From Mansonella perstans (lineage: Eukaryota > Nematoda > Chromadorea > Rhabditida > Onchocercidae): a stretch of 64,000 nucleotides of DNA. The stretch lies in the NCBI GenBank assembly GCA_037074765.1, contig JBAMDO010000230.1:30624-94623 (forward strand). Direction: 5' to 3'. The notes under the pieces are model-generated. The model saw nothing but the letters and a program-made list of their open reading frames with translations. It had not been told where the DNA came from and searched no databases. Shown in pieces: positions 1 to 13,700 of this stretch. How positions within the stretch are numbered: position 1 is the stretch's first letter; every line of letters starts with the position of its first letter. A program made the position numbers and the translations under genes.

Positions 1-220
1 TCGATTTTTATTTCCTTTTTGACTTTTTTGAAAATAATATACCATAAAAAATGGTGTGATGGAGCTGAATGAATAGATATTAAATCGCCATCAGGTAAGG
101 TCGTTAATGCACTTGCTGCTTATCAGGCATTTATAACCAATCCCTTACCACCAAAATTTTGAATGGTACAATGATTCAGCCAATAGTCTCTCTAGAAAAG
201 ATCATGGTATGCTATTCCTT

Positions 221-1040
221 CGAGGATAGATATGAAAGTCTCATATCTATCCCCGAATTCATCGAAATGAGTGAATTTATTTATAAATTCTATATCAAAA
301 TAGAATACAACTATTAATTGAGCTTTTCTTCAATTTTAACAATTTTCAACCATTTGGGCATACAATTATTTTACAAGTTCTTAAGATATTAGGGGTTAAT
401 ATATAGTGAGGTACAACAATCAAAAAATGATTAAAATTACTAAATATCCATTGCACTCGAGTGACTGCTAACCATAATTCAGACCATACACGAAAATCGG
501 ATATCTGTTACTTTCAGCTCATCCTTCATGGGTGTCAACTTTCCAATATCAACAATGAAGAAGATATTGAAAGAATTATTAGTGAATTAAGAGATAAAAA
601 TTGTGAATTTATACTTTGACAACGGTACCAACTAATAAAACAGGTATTGACAGAGCGCACTGTAAATGCATTCAAATGGTTCCATTATACTTTTTTATTT
701 TTTTGCTTAGAACAGTTTATTTTTTGTATTTAACAGGCGACGGACAAAAATGAATTAAAGCAATGAGTAAAAAGTAATTGACGTAAATCATAAAAATAAA
801 ACTAGATTTGAAATATCCAGTTATTTCCTTGCAAAGATTTTATCAGCAATCATTTTAATAAATCAAAATTTTTTTAGACTTCTTTTTCAATATATAATAA
901 ATGACCACTTATTTCAGTTGAAAAGGAAATTTGGTTAATAGTTGTATTCTATTTTGCTATAGAAATTTCTTTCTTGAATAACGCAGTATTCATAAATAAA
1001 TTCACTCATTTCGATGAATTCGAGGATAGATATGAGACTA
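221..1040. repeat. Inverted-repeat (foldback or MITE-like) element
   Basis: The left arm, about 237-317, is the reverse complement of about 934-1038. The best-matched core reads TCGAAATGAGTGAATTTATT on the left and its complement on the right. The right arm carries about 20 extra bases near 972-992. The left end also forms a small hairpin by itself: GGATAGATATGA at about 224-235 pairs with TCATATCTATCC at about 241-252. About 600 bases separate the arms and show no coding sequence. This is the form of a non-autonomous foldback or MITE element. No target-site duplication was identified and the family is unknown. Confidence 0.6.
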
Positions 1041-1939
1041 GTTCGATAAAATTGTATGAAGGAAAATGATGGCCAAAACGGATTAGAAATCTTTGTCCAA
1101 GTATTTGCTAATTATGCATGTCGATGTTACTTTAGAATAGCATTGATATAATGCGGAAAATAGAACATATGACATGATTTGCATATATGCATATTTTTAA
1201 ATTCAATAAACTGAAGTATTTATATCAAAATGTTTTTCATTTGAAGTTTGGAAAATTTTTCAAGCTTTTCAAATTTGAAGCTTTTGAAATTTGTTTTATG
1301 AATTATTTCTACTCGAGCATTCAATAATGATTAGTTATAATTTCAATTTTTAAAAGTATTATTAAAATAATTATAAAAATTATAATCAACTTTTATTAGT
1401 TTAATAAAAACAAAATTTTGAATATTTTAATGAAAATTCCAGCCATTGATAAATTAAATTGGCGTTAGAAAGAATTGTAGAGAGTTAAACAATTTATAAT
1501 AAATATATTAATTTGGTAAAAAAGTTTAATTTTGAAGATTTTTTCTTCTAAAAAAATGCAAGCCAATGAAAAATAAAAAAAAATAAAATAAGCTGAAAGA
1601 ATTAATAAAAATAATTTAAAAGTCGAAAAAATTTATTTCATTGCGTAACGAACTAATTTTTTTTTCGTTATTGATTTTTTAGCGCATGAAAATAAATTTG
1701 AAGATATAATACAAGTAGTTTTAACAAAATTTTACTAAAATTTTATCCAAAATATTCTCTACAAGCTACTTTTGTCATTCAAAAGAATATCAGAATTGAA
1801 TAAAAAGCAATAGTTAAATTTGAATTCAATGCGATATAATTACATTTCGAATTTTCCAATGATATAAAAAAATTGGACAAAAAAAATGATTTCTAAAGAA
1901 ATGAATAATCACTTCATAAAGTAATTTACTTCTTGAAGT

Positions 1940-2190
1940 TCTAAAGAGTTTTGGAATTATAATTACCTCATAAAATTTATATAGAATCACAATTACTTCA
2001 TAAAATTCACACAGATTTATAATTAATTACTTCATAAAGTTCATATAGAATTATAAGTACTTCGCAAAATTCATAGAGAGCGTCCAAAAAAGTATGTCAA
2101 ATCCGTTCATTCATATTTTGACGTTTATAAAATATCCTTTTCTAATATCTATTTGACGTTTATAACATATCCTATTCTAATATCTATCTC
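1940..2190. repeat. Short AT-rich tandem repeats
   Basis: From about 1940 to 2080 a unit of roughly 40 bases built around AATTACTTCATAAAATTCA recurs four to five times with substitutions. It is followed at about 2115-2190 by two copies of a unit of about 37 bases starting TTGACGTTTATAA. Both are degenerate and have no coding meaning. Confidence 0.65.
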
Positions 2191-2202
2191 CTAATAAATT
2201 TT

Positions 2203-2462
2203 TAATTGAATTTTAGTAATTAATATAACTATTTCATTATTCATTATCAGAATAAATTTTGATTAAAAGATTTTTAATTCAGCACAAATATTAATTTTAC
2301 ACTTAATCATAACTTTTAATCAATTCCAGTAATTAATATAATTATTTCATCTCTCTTCATTTACCAAATTAAATTTCAATTAGAAATTTTGATTAAACTA
2401 AATTTTAATTATTTTTATACGGCACAAATACTTAATTTTCACATTTATTCATAACTGATTAA
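2203..2462. repeat. Direct duplication of about 120 bases
   Basis: A block starting near 2203 (core GTAATTAATATAA) recurs from about 2318. Both copies end in a run containing GGCACAAATA or AGCACAAATA followed by TTAATTTT. Together with the blocks just upstream it shows that this interval grew by local tandem duplication. Confidence 0.6.
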
Positions 2463-2495
2463 ATTTTAGATATACTTCAACTAGTGCACCGATGA

Positions 2496-2765
2496 TGGCA
2501 AATAATACTTGACATATCATTTTTCCCGGAAGAATTCATTACACAATTGCTGGATGATTTTCATGGACATGATGATGCAGTTGATGATCAATCATTCAAT
2601 CCACCAACGCCAAATCTCATTAACACCATACATTCACATGGTGATGTACCACAAACACCTCTTTTAGCAATTTTAGCAATAGCTGATAAACTTTCCTACG
2701 ATTTTCTATTCCAATGCAATCATCATTCTCTCATTTCCTTTTTCTTTTCTCATGCATATATTTAA
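2496..2765 (+). pseudogene. Unidentified open segment, possible gene relic
   Basis: This frame is open for 90 codons and its composition is far richer than its AT surroundings. It encodes an acidic stretch (FHGHDDAVDDQ), a proline-rich stretch (NPPTPNL) and a hydrophobic stretch (TPLLAILAIADKLSYDFLF). It has no in-frame ATG. An ATG at 2491 or 2494 reads in another frame for a few codons to a TGA, so a single-base frameshift would join it to this segment. No good splice acceptor borders it. I do not recognise the family. It may be a decayed first exon, an exon of an unseen gene, or chance. Confidence 0.3.
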
Positions 2766-4430
2766 ATTCGTTACTAGAATTTAAAATAATTAAATTCATC
2801 AAAAGTATATACAGTACAGGAAGTTAGAAAAAAGATGAAACAAACAGGAAAAGAAAAAAGCAACTGTACGAAGCATTAATCCGGTATATAGATTTTTATT
2901 GAAATTGAAAGCTAAAAGTTCAAAAATTAAAATAGCCAATATTCCATGTAAAGCTGCTATGTATTCTTCTACCGAAAAGATTTCAAAATTAAAATATCCA
3001 ATCAGGAAAATAATTAACGTAAACACTAAAGAAAAATTACCAATGAATACCTGAGATATTTAAAAAATTTTGATATGCCTATCGCGAACTATCATATCGC
3101 GAAACTGCCAATGAAACCAATAAATCAAATTATAAATGAATGTTAATGACATTATGAATCATTTAACTAATTTTGCATTCTTTGGATTTATTTCCCATGT
3201 TTTTTCTGTTTTATCTGAATTCACATCTTTGTATGCATGTCTTAAAGGAAATGTCTTTACTAGCAATTGCTTAAAATATCTATCTAAATACACATTTTTG
3301 TATAAATTCCCATCCTAATCTCCTCGTTTAAACTTGTTACAAGGCTTACACTGTAATTACATCGTACAGTTTCCGGTGTATGTAAGCGAATGCCTGAGAA
3401 TAGTTATCGTAAACCACTCCCACTTTTTAATACATATAAACCCGATTGTATTAAACCGAGTAATGATTAATTAGTTGAAATCATCAGCTGATATTATAAT
3501 TCACTTGTCCACTATTTTCATCACATGTTACATACGAAAATAATAAAATTTCAATATGCCTAATTTAGAAGAAAACATACAGGCATACATATGCACACAA
3601 ACACACAGAAGTAAAATGTTGAAAATCATGCTAAGGAATGAATATAGACCCGAAATGAAAGATTCGATGAAATTATTTAGCATATGTAAATCAATAAGAG
3701 ATGAAGCAATTTTTATCACTTCAATTACAAAGTTTTGCAAGCACTAAAGCGAAATGATATGAAATTGTAAAAAAAATGTTACGATTGCTTTGCATGAATT
3801 ATTTTAAAAGAAACTGTATTGTGCATTGTTAGCATTGATGCATTGACGACAATGCATTGATATATTGATAACAATGCAATACAGCAACCGAAACTGAATG
3901 ATTCGGCATAAAAATCAAAAGTTGATCCTTATTGTTACATTGTTCACGTGGACATAGATCACTCCTATTTGGGTATGTATTTATAGACATAGTCCTCAAC
4001 ATACCTTACAGAAGTGATTCAGTAGTGTCTGTAAAACTTTGTCCTCCTCTAGTTTCATTCAGTAAGGTTCATTTCATTCAATTCAGTAATTTTCATTTCA
4101 TTCAAAGCCTACAAATAAGCACTCTTTTTTACAACAAAATTATCTTTCTATCAGATTTCTTAATTATGCAAATTGCTTCTCATTTTACTGGAGAAAATTC
4201 TCCATTTTTCAGAATTGGCAAAGGAATTGTCTCATCGATATGTATTTCGTTTATATCCTTTTCTTCGTTCTCCAACTTAACAACATTCGAACTACCGTAA
4301 GTTCATTTGATGAAAAAATATATATATATTAAATACAACATACTACTGCGATATTTCGAAATTTTGAAATTTCGATTAAGTGCGAGATAGATAATTCCTA
4401 TCACTTGAGGAATCACGACCGGGACAAATA
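2766..4430. other. Intergenic, no gene seen
   Basis: Only short random frames occur here. Around 3825-3890 the motif AATGCATTGA recurs several times, a small local repeat. I see no exon, RNA gene or mobile element. Confidence 0.5.
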
Positions 4431-4431
4431 G

Positions 4432-4502
4432 AGCCTTGGATTTATCAGTGCCAAAAGAACAAACAGAGCCGTTGATTTATCAGTGCCAAAAGAACAGATT
4501 GG
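4432..4502. repeat. 35-base tandem duplication ahead of the zinc-finger relic
   Basis: Two nearly identical copies (about 4432-4466 and 4467-4501) share TTATCAGTGCCAAAAGAACA. They sit directly upstream of the zinc-finger reading frame. The second copy lies largely within its upstream-open part. Confidence 0.7.
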
Positions 4503-5037
4503 ACCACTGAACTCACCAGTACTGGAACAAATAATAAAAATGCGACGAGGATGAAAGAATTAAGCGAAGGAAAGAGCGCCAAACAAAAAGGTACGAGGAA
4601 AAAACTGTGTAAGGTGTGCAAAAAGGAAGTAACAAATTTGAACATCCATGAGAGAATTCATACCGGGGAGAGACTTTACCCTTGTTTGATATGCAACAAA
4701 AGTTTTTTGTGGTCACATCATTTGAAAAACCATAAGATAATTCATACCGAGGAGAAGCCTTACTCTTGTCTGACATGTAATAGAAGTTTTAATCGTCTAA
4801 GCAGTGCGGAACGTCATAACAGAATTCATACCGGGGAGAAGCCTTCACGTCATAAGAGAACTCACACCAATGAGAAGCCATAACTTTGCATCACATACAA
4901 CAGAAATTTCCGGGCAAAACAACATTTGCGTAGGCCTCTTTTCCATTGTTCTGTATTGCACAATTATTTCCTTTCTAATTCAACTTTGAAATCGCATAAG
5001 AAGAAACATGAAACAACTGAAAGGCACATTTCGAACT
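4476..5037 (+). pseudogene. Broken C2H2 zinc-finger gene
   Basis: The frame from ATG 4551 encodes 110 residues of Krueppel-type C2H2 fingers. A first finger has CKVC but only one of its usual histidine pair in place. Two good fingers follow (CLICNKSF and CLTCNRSF, with HTGEKP-type linkers), then a fragment (RHKRTHTNEKP) that has lost its cysteine half. A TAA stop follows at 4881-4883. The same frame continues past the stop with recognisable finger remnants: CITYNRNFRAKQHL, whose second cysteine is Tyr, then a piece ending LKSHKKKH, closed by a TGA near 5035. In-frame stop, lost cysteines and a truncated finger together argue for a pseudogene without introns, possibly a retrocopy. A short working protein ending at 4883 cannot be excluded. 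Zinc fingers of this class normally bind DNA. Confidence 0.75.
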
Positions 5038-7740
5038 GAAACACTTTGCCATTTGCTTGTTGTTGATTTCTTGTTGATTTTTTGTATTTTCAATCAGTTC
5101 AGTTTTAATTCACTTATTTCTTACTTTATTTTTAACAGTCTATTCATGCTGTTATCCTTATCGCTTGTTTATAAGTTTACCTTTTTTTCTCTTATCCACG
5201 TATTTTGTCACATATTGATATTGCTGTCTTTCTTCTTGTTTCTTTCATTTTTATTTAAAGAAAAATTCATGAAGAATTTCGTTAATATTAAATAAATGCA
5301 TTAATGGAAACATGATAATTTGCATGCAATACACAAAGGAATTGCAAAATCAAATTGATAAATTCAATTTTTCGAAACAACTGAAAGGCATATTTCAAAC
5401 CGAAAAATGGCTCGTTCGATACGTCTGGCGAATTGATTAACATTTCAGTCATTTTGAAGGGAATGGTAGCGTATCAGAATATAACTTTACTGACGAATAG
5501 CAATTGTAATTTTATAGTCATTTTTACTTGCGTCATGATGACATTTTCATCGTTAAAATATTTTATTAATGCACGAATGAATGTTCATTCATTCGTTCAT
5601 TTTTTAGCAATATGCCAAATACAATTTTCAACAACTCTGATATTGTTTTACCGGGCCATGATTAATGTAGAGTAGGGTAATAAGTTTCATGATATGGTCT
5701 TGTCCTTTTTGATTTTAATTAAACTGATGTTAATTTTAACCGCTTTTGATTATAATTTGAAGAATTTCCGAATGTTTTTAGCAACTTTGTTTGAATAGAA
5801 GTAATTGTTACAAGTTACCATTTCTTGAAGCTGACTTTAAACTTCAGCGTAAACAACACAGTAACCAATCAAATGATATGTAATATGTCGAACAGAACAG
5901 TGGGTAAACCAAATGTAGCAATTGGTATCACTTATTTAACACTCGGTCTATTTTTCAGGTTTTCTTAAACTTTAATTGAAAATTTGACATTTCAAATTCA
6001 ACATTTTTATTTTTATAAGGAAATAAATATCCAATAAATGCATAATGTGTGAAGTGTAACATTTTAATTAAATGTTTCGCGAAATCTTCTGTCGGTTGAC
6101 AGTTCATAAGATTTTACAACTGATTCAACAAAAAATTGTTGATTTATAGTTTCACTCTTATCATCAAGTGTAAATGTACTACAATATACTTAATAAACTG
6201 TTAATTTTATATTGAATTTTTCATTTCGTAATACGATATAGTGAATGCAATTGGTTAATAGGCATATCAACTGAAAAAAAAAAAAAAAAAAAAAAACAAA
6301 AACTTGTCAGTCAGATATTTTAATCAGGCAACGATTGTAACCATGTCATTATTGATTATTTCAGATTGCTTATTTATCATGTATTATAATATTTTTGCAA
6401 CATGATTGTTATATTCATTCATGCTTCAAAATAATGTTTGTAATTGGTATCGTCAATACAATATCTGCAAATAATGATTTAATAATTGTTGGGCTTAGGC
6501 TTTTTACATGTCCTGAAAATTTGTTATATCCTTTAGAAACAGACAAATTTAGAGATCGAATCAATAGTAACTGAAAAACTATCGCAGGACAAATCTATAT
6601 CTTTACAAGCTAGGAGCGCGGTAAAACGACAAACCGAAGTGAATTGCATTTCTGCTAAATCAGCAAATTCACTCCCTATAGAAATTAATTTGTTCTAGTC
6701 AGGAATTTCGTGAAAGACCGAAGCAAATTTTTCTTCCAATATTTTAATTGAATGATTTATATGACTTTTCTATTATAATTTTGTAGCATACAGTGAATGA
6801 TAATGTTTCTGTTTTTTCTTACGGCTCAAATCATCATGTCTGCTGTAATGGATTATGCACTGTAACTGTTCCTTTTCTATTATCTCATTGTCCAAATCCT
6901 AATTTTTGCGGTAGTGGACAAAGCAGCTATTATGACAATTAAGCTCATCCTTATGTATTTATGAAAATATAGTCGTTGACTTAATAACCACCAACGTCTA
7001 GGACTATATGGTAGATCTCTGTATAATTCTGAAGGTCCAAATTTTTTGTTATCTATGTATATCGATACTACTATAAAGGTCCAAAACGCAATGGACTTGA
7101 CTTGACCTTCAACACTTCTCCACACAACTCCTATATTCATCAAGAAGCCAAAGACCATCGGAGTGAACACTTTATCCTAATGGGTTAGCTGTTACAAAAC
7201 TTCCAATTCAGTAAGGATATCATTTTTTAATCTTGTCGACAATCTTGCTTCCACGACAAGTAATATGATTGATAATAATGATAGCAATTGATATGTAGTG
7301 CTCAATTGCTGAATGAAAAGACTTTTTTTTTCAAATTTCATTCTTCAGTACATTTATCCATATTATTTACCATCGTTTCTCGTTATCGTCGTCACCATTG
7401 TCATCATTTGTCACCGTCATTTCGATGGAAGTGTAGAGAGGATAGAGAAATGAATAATTATACCGAATGGATCTTGTTTAGTGGCATTTTTAATGTTTCC
7501 TCCACTTTCATTCGATGACCAAACAATTAAATTTCGTACTTTGGAATTTATTTATTTCTATTCCGAAGTCGCAGTTTTTCTCGCTTGTTAGAAATTTAAA
7601 ATTATTTCGTTTCACCTATACACTAATGATAACAGTTCTATGCGCCAAAAAAAGATTAAGTCAGATTAATATTATAGTATATTACTAATTTGATTATTTA
7701 CCGCAGTGCAATCGCTATTGATTTAAAAAATATAAAATTT
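5038..7740. other. Intergenic, no gene seen
   Basis: AT-rich DNA with a poly(A) run at about 6273-6295. The interval around 6880-7170 is less AT-rich and has a 96-codon open frame on the - strand, but it shows no domain I recognise and no splice context, so I do not call it a gene. The promoter of the PTR gene should lie at the right-hand end. Confidence 0.5.
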
Positions 7741-7742
7741 AG
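7731..7742 (+). promoter_or_regulatory. Probable spliced-leader trans-splice acceptor of the PTR gene
   Basis: The sequence AAAATTTAG ends at 7742, 12 bases before the ATG at 7755. It resembles the 3' splice sites inside the gene and has no plausible upstream exon, as expected for an outron acceptor in a nematode. Confidence 0.5.
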
Positions 7743-7754
7743 GTTAAATCGATA

Positions 7755-10700
7755 ATGTTGTCTTTTGATAATCTCATACAACAACTATTCTATCGTTGGG
7801 GTTTCATTGCTCATCGTTATCGATTCATTTTATTTATCGGGCCAATCTTATTAACAGCAGCTCTTGGCTTCGGATTTTTATTTATCAAAAAACAGGCATG
7901 CTTTACTTCCAGAGTTTGATTTTCTTAAATTGAAATTTTGCAAACAGGGCATTTTTACTTTTAACTGTTTATCTCTTATTTTACTTCTAGATAAATTAAA
8001 TAAAGAAAAGTTATAGTTTTAATTATTACCAGACGAGTCAATTACACAAAGTTAGTTTAATACTCAAGCCCTGACTTCATTGCATATAGGACTGAATTAT
8101 TAGCCGATCATTTCTAGAAAATTAAAAAGAAAATATTGTAGACTACAATTGATCCGGAATATGTTTTCTCGCCAAAAAATGCGCAATGGCGTTACGAGAA
8201 AAAAGTGTTGAGTGAGCATTGGCCTTTGAATGAACAAGAATTTTGGCCCGGGAAAACTTACGATTATACCGGATATGTGGATATTATAGCTGCCGGAATA
8301 AAACATCCTAAATTTGGACGACCAAATATGTTGGTGTTGAAGTATTTGGATGAATTGGAACGGATCAATCAGGTTTTTGTTATATCGGTCGCTATTGTTC
8401 CTTAAAATATGTCATTAAGAAATTTCAACAATTATCAAATAATGTTGTAAAAGATATGATCGCTGTGATTACTATCAATGGTATGAATCAACTAATACTT
8501 GAGAACTTGTATAAATAAATTTCAAATTAATCGAAGAATAGTAATAATCAAATTTCGATTTCTTTTTTCAGTATATTATTAATAATATTACAATATCTGT
8601 AATACACAATAATGTTGCGTATGAAGTTGGTTTTACTGATTTATGTATGTCATATGATTGGAAATGTTTTATGAACGAACATGTGACAATGCTTATGCCG
8701 GAAGAACGTTGGGGTATTTCCAATTCGAAATTAGCGGAATTCACTGGTGATATAATCGCTAATGAAGTAGTACTATCATTTCTTAGTTGTTTTTTTTAAT
8801 TAATGAACGAAATTACTTAGATAAGCGATAATCTAAATAGAATTTAGTTATCTTTATTTTCTTTCAGATTCAATTCGAGTCATTTCGAATTCGATTTTCT
8901 TATTATCATTAATTGCTGAATTATCATAAAATCAATCATTAAATACATTAAATTAATCACTTAGAAACACATTATTTTTTCTTTTAAATTTAAATTACTA
9001 CATTTTTTGTAGTAACGCGATATTGTCATTTTTTTCTCCGATCTTTAATTCATTTTATAATTTTTTCACTGTTGCATCATAATTCATTTTATTATTCTTA
9101 TTTAAAAAAAATGACATATACATGTAAATTTCGTCGCCATACACATACATTCGAAATCATCATTAGATCTTTTTCGATATATTTTCGTTGCTTGTAGATT
9201 CATTTCTCATGATAATATTACTTCGTTGCAGGTTAAAATAACTTATCCAATCGGTTGGCGAGGAACGGAACCAATTTATTTTGGTGCGCTAATTGGTGCG
9301 CCAAATATTATCGATCAAGTATTTTATCTTTACAGAATTATATAGCAAAACATGACATTCGAGATTAAACTAGAGACTAATTTTTGGAGAATTTCTGTAA
9401 TTGAGTGAATTAGTTAACTATTCAGTATTATATTATTACTTTTGTATTTCACTGATTGAGAAACGTTTATTTCCGGATTATAACACTGCAAAATCATTTT
9501 CAGGAAGGTCATTTCAACTACGTCCGAGCTATTAGACTTACCTATAATGTTCGAGATGAAAAAATTGGTAATATCAGTTATCTGTGGCGCAAAAAGGTTG
9601 CCGATTTCTTATCTAACATCAAAAATCCAGTATCCGGTATGTTAAGCTTTCTCCATCTTCCTCAATTTACACGTTTCAGGATCCTTTTTTTAAATAGTGT
9701 GCATTTAACATGAATAATGCATTTAACATAATAAAATAGCAACAACTGGTTTTTCCTTTTTTCAAGACAATAAAGTTGGTAGTTACAACAGTTTTCCAGA
9801 AAAATTAATGTGTGAAAATAATCGGACTTAAAACAAATATTCGGCTTGTTAACCAGTTTTCTTAATCCTATTCACCAAATTAATTGCATCACATGTTATA
9901 AACATAAAACAACATGCTCATAAGACATTTCTTAATAGATTTTCAGGTGTTTCATTTTTCTAGAAATTCTGGAATTTGGTATGTACCATAATGAAAGCTT
10001 ACCGGAAGGCTTGCAAGAAGTTGCAGATTCATTATCGCCAAAATTTGCAACAACTTGTATTGTTTTATTTTCGCTTTGCGGATTAAGTGCAATCGTTTTG
10101 TTCAGACATGATGATGGATTTATTGCCATCGATTGGGTACGCAGTAAACCGGAAATAGCATTAGCTGGTAAGACCGGTTTCAATCTCTCATTAGCCATTA
10201 TTGTTTGTAGTGATAAATAATACGAGATGATAACATGAGTAAGCAGTGAATTTTTTCAATCTCAAAGTATTACTTGAACGTTACACTGTAAGCTTAAGTA
10301 TAGTCTAATTTGTTTTACTAGAATAACTTTTCATATCTTCAGTGCCTTTTTCATTTTTCGTGATATTCTCATCAGTTACTACTGACATAGTAAAATTATT
10401 TTTAGTTTAGTTACGTCACTTTTTCCTGCTATTACTGCGCATTATTCCATCGTGATCTCCGAAGGAATTCCCGAGTATTTCTTAAGCTTTCATTACTTTG
10501 ATAACTTTGTCATTCACTGTCAAGCATGTGAAAAACTTCAACAATTTTTGAAACTTAACGAGGAGATATTCACTTATTCCAAATAAAAAATCTTCGCACA
10601 ATAAAATATTGCAATTAAAATTTTAATTATTCATTTTCAGGTTTATTTTGTCCTTTACTTGCAATTGTAAGCGCATTTGGTTTAATTTTATGGATGGGTT

Positions 10701-13700
10701 TTTTATACAATGCTATTGTGAACATATCACCATTCATCATCTTTTGTAAGTTTATTTTAATCATGTCAAGAAAAACTCTAATTCATCTTATCTTTAATAT
10801 TAAAAGATCTTTTCTGTTGCTGATGTTACCTGTCTGTTAATTAGTAATTAAAATATTGTACGAAAACTTTTAACTAGTTATTACATGAAGAACATCAAAT
10901 TTCTGTTAATTGTTAATTGGTTATTAGTGAAAAAAAAAAACAAATTTGTTTAACCTTCCAAACATTTAGACCATTTTGTATATTAAAATATGTAAATTCT
11001 GTAATTTGTATTAAAAAAAATTTCGTCTAATTGATAAATAATAATTATTTAGGTATCGGTGTAGACGATATGTTTATAATGAGTGCAGCTTGGCATCGCA
11101 CCAATGTTGAACAGGATGTATCACATCGGTTATCCGAATCACTTGCCGAAGCAGCAGTTGCAATATCAATTACAACAATTACTGATATGGTATTGATCTC
11201 ATGTTCAATTTTTTTTTCCGATTAGTTTTTGATGTTCACAAGCGATAGTAAATAGTTTGCGACCATTGGACGATCCCTTTATATTCGGTACGTCAAAGCT
11301 GTATCCAGTATCACGTATCCCGTATACTGTACAAATAAACTGTTACATTTTCAACATAATGATATTCTGATAATGAACGGAGTACTTTGATGACTCATTT
11401 AATTCTGATTCATTTATAGCTGTGTCCGTTATACGTTAATATAATCCCGACTTCAATTAGAAAGCACATTCTATCGGATATATAAATTATTTCAAGTGAT
11501 TTAAAATAAGATGATTCCGGCAAAATTTATGCATTATTTATTAGCAAGCGCAAATGCACAATTGCCACAGCTAAGTTATTAAATTACAGCAAACTTACCG
11601 TTTGTTTTGGCTTTTTACTAATCTTTTTTTTCAGTTAACCTTTGGCATTGGCTGTTTAACAACACTGCCAAGTGTGCAAATGTTTTGCTTCTACACATTT
11701 ATGGGTATAGCATTCACATATCTTTATCAATTAACATTTTTCACCGCTGTTATGGCATGTAGTGGAAAACGTGAAGGCGACGGATTGCATGCGATAACAT
11801 TAAAGACAGTTATCCATCCAGAATTAGCCGGTTAGGAAATTTTTCGTTTTAAACGGTTAAAAAATTTTTTCTTTCACTTCGCTATTTAAGAAATTTTCCT
11901 CCATTTTATCTTTTTGGGAAATTTCTGTTTCTTTATCAAAAAAAAATAAGTCAGGTTTAAACCTATAAGATGAAATTTATTTCGGGAAAAGTTTTAAAAA
12001 TTTCCCTTTCTTTTTCCTTTGCTCATTTCAGATAGTTTATATAAAAAGATATTCCTAACTGGTAGTGTATCAGCGAAATTAACAATTTCAATGGAAAACA
12101 ATAATACTCTGTCAGAGAAATCACCAGAAATTGAAAATGGGAAAAAAAATGAAGCAATGGTAAAAGACATAAAAAGAATATGTAAGCAAAAATTACGTGA
12201 AGACTTTATGAATTTAAAACAAAGCCTGAATAAGGTAGAAATTTTTCTCTTTTATTGCTACAAAGCTTGTGTGATTTTTTCTACTAACATCTTAATGACA
12301 ATTGTCTTAATGATAACTAAGGCTAAGCTAGTGATTTGAATTGATGACAGTTTTATTTGAGTTGAATGAAAATTTCCAGGGATTAATTATGAATAATTTG
12401 GTAAAGATAGCATGAGTAAGCTTACTAGTACGTAATACCAAAAGAAATGTTCTGTCAAACGGAATATGTGACATATAAATGTGACAAAATAATATAGTAT
12501 GCTTACCACATTATGCCAATTTAAGTTGTAAGATTTTCAATTCAAAAAAAGAAAAAACAATCCTTAAATACGATGTATGAAGAAATCAGCTTTAGGTCAT
12601 TTTTACTTCAAGGATTGATGAGAAAATCACTTAATAAATTAGTAATCAATGATATGAAAGTATATATCAGTAATTTAGGAGTTGCCTAAATCGAAATATC
12701 GTGAAACAATGATTGCAAAAATATTTCGTGAATATTACGGTCCATTCTTGCTTGATTCGTTCACCAAAAAAATTTTTATTTTCATTTACATCATCTATAT
12801 ATCACTGGCAGTATTGGGTTGTACGATGTTAAAGGAAGGCCTAAATCCAAAATTTCTTGTATTAGAATCATTTTATCTCAGCAAATTCTACGAATTAATG
12901 GATGAAACATTTTGGAACGAAGGTATGAACGAAGTGGTTTTGAATATGAAATTAAACTAAATTTATTATTAGAGGAGATTGTTTTTGATCAACAATCAAT
13001 AGAGTTAAATGTTAATTTTCAGAATCATTAAATTCAGCAATTACCTGTCATTATTACTTGCTAGAATTAACAAATGAATTGTTCGTTAAATCCTGTGGCA
13101 AAATTACTGAGAAAAAATTTTACCTTATTTACATTAATTCTTTCTTTTATTTGAACATTTGAAAAGTGAAAATTCGTATTCTATCTAACATGTCTAAAAT
13201 TTTTTCAAATTTAAATTGCAAAATAAATCAATTATTGCTTAAAAGAATAGTCAATGACAAGACAATTTCTACGATCAATACAGCAGCGATAGTATGGACA
13301 TTTTTGAAATTTATAAATTTTTGAATTAAATTTTTTTGTTGCGAAATAAAAAAAAAAGGAAATGAAAAACAGAACTGGAATTTCAAAAAAGCGATGTATC
13401 AACAAATTTTTAATTTTTTAAAATCCTTTAAGCTAGGAATTCTTAATTTTACCATTATCAATAATTGTAACATTTCTTTCATATAAAATTTTTATTAAAT
13501 GAAATTTGAGTGATTAAGACTGTAATTGATAAGACTATGTGTACCGTTGTTCCATTATTTATGAAAAATATATATGTAATTATATTTACGATTTTTAGGC
13601 CTACAAATGCAAGTTGTAGTAAATTCACCACCTGATTTGTTCAGTTCAACGCAAAGAAAAGAGTTCCAGAATATGCTTGATGATTTTGAGAATACGGAAT

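Larger units (their letters stand above)
1..2495. other. AT-rich non-coding stretch
   Basis: I find no credible exon here. Stop codons are dense in all frames and no protein family is recognisable. The stretch contains an inverted-repeat element (about 237-1040) and two tandem-repeat blocks (about 1940-2190 and 2203-2462), listed separately. The remainder, about 1041-1940, is simple AT-rich DNA with no structure I can name. Confidence 0.6.

Noticed and set aside
3932..4300. 122-codon frame on + with many Phe, Ser and Ile
   Set aside because: Its composition is what AT-rich DNA gives by chance; no motif or family is visible.
4513..4776. 87-codon - strand frame over the zinc-finger relic
   Set aside because: It is the antisense shadow of the repeated finger codons.
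6880..7170. 96-codon open frame on the - strand in less AT-rich DNA
   Set aside because: No recognisable domain, no splice context and no neighbours that need it. A mobile-element fragment is possible but I could not support it.
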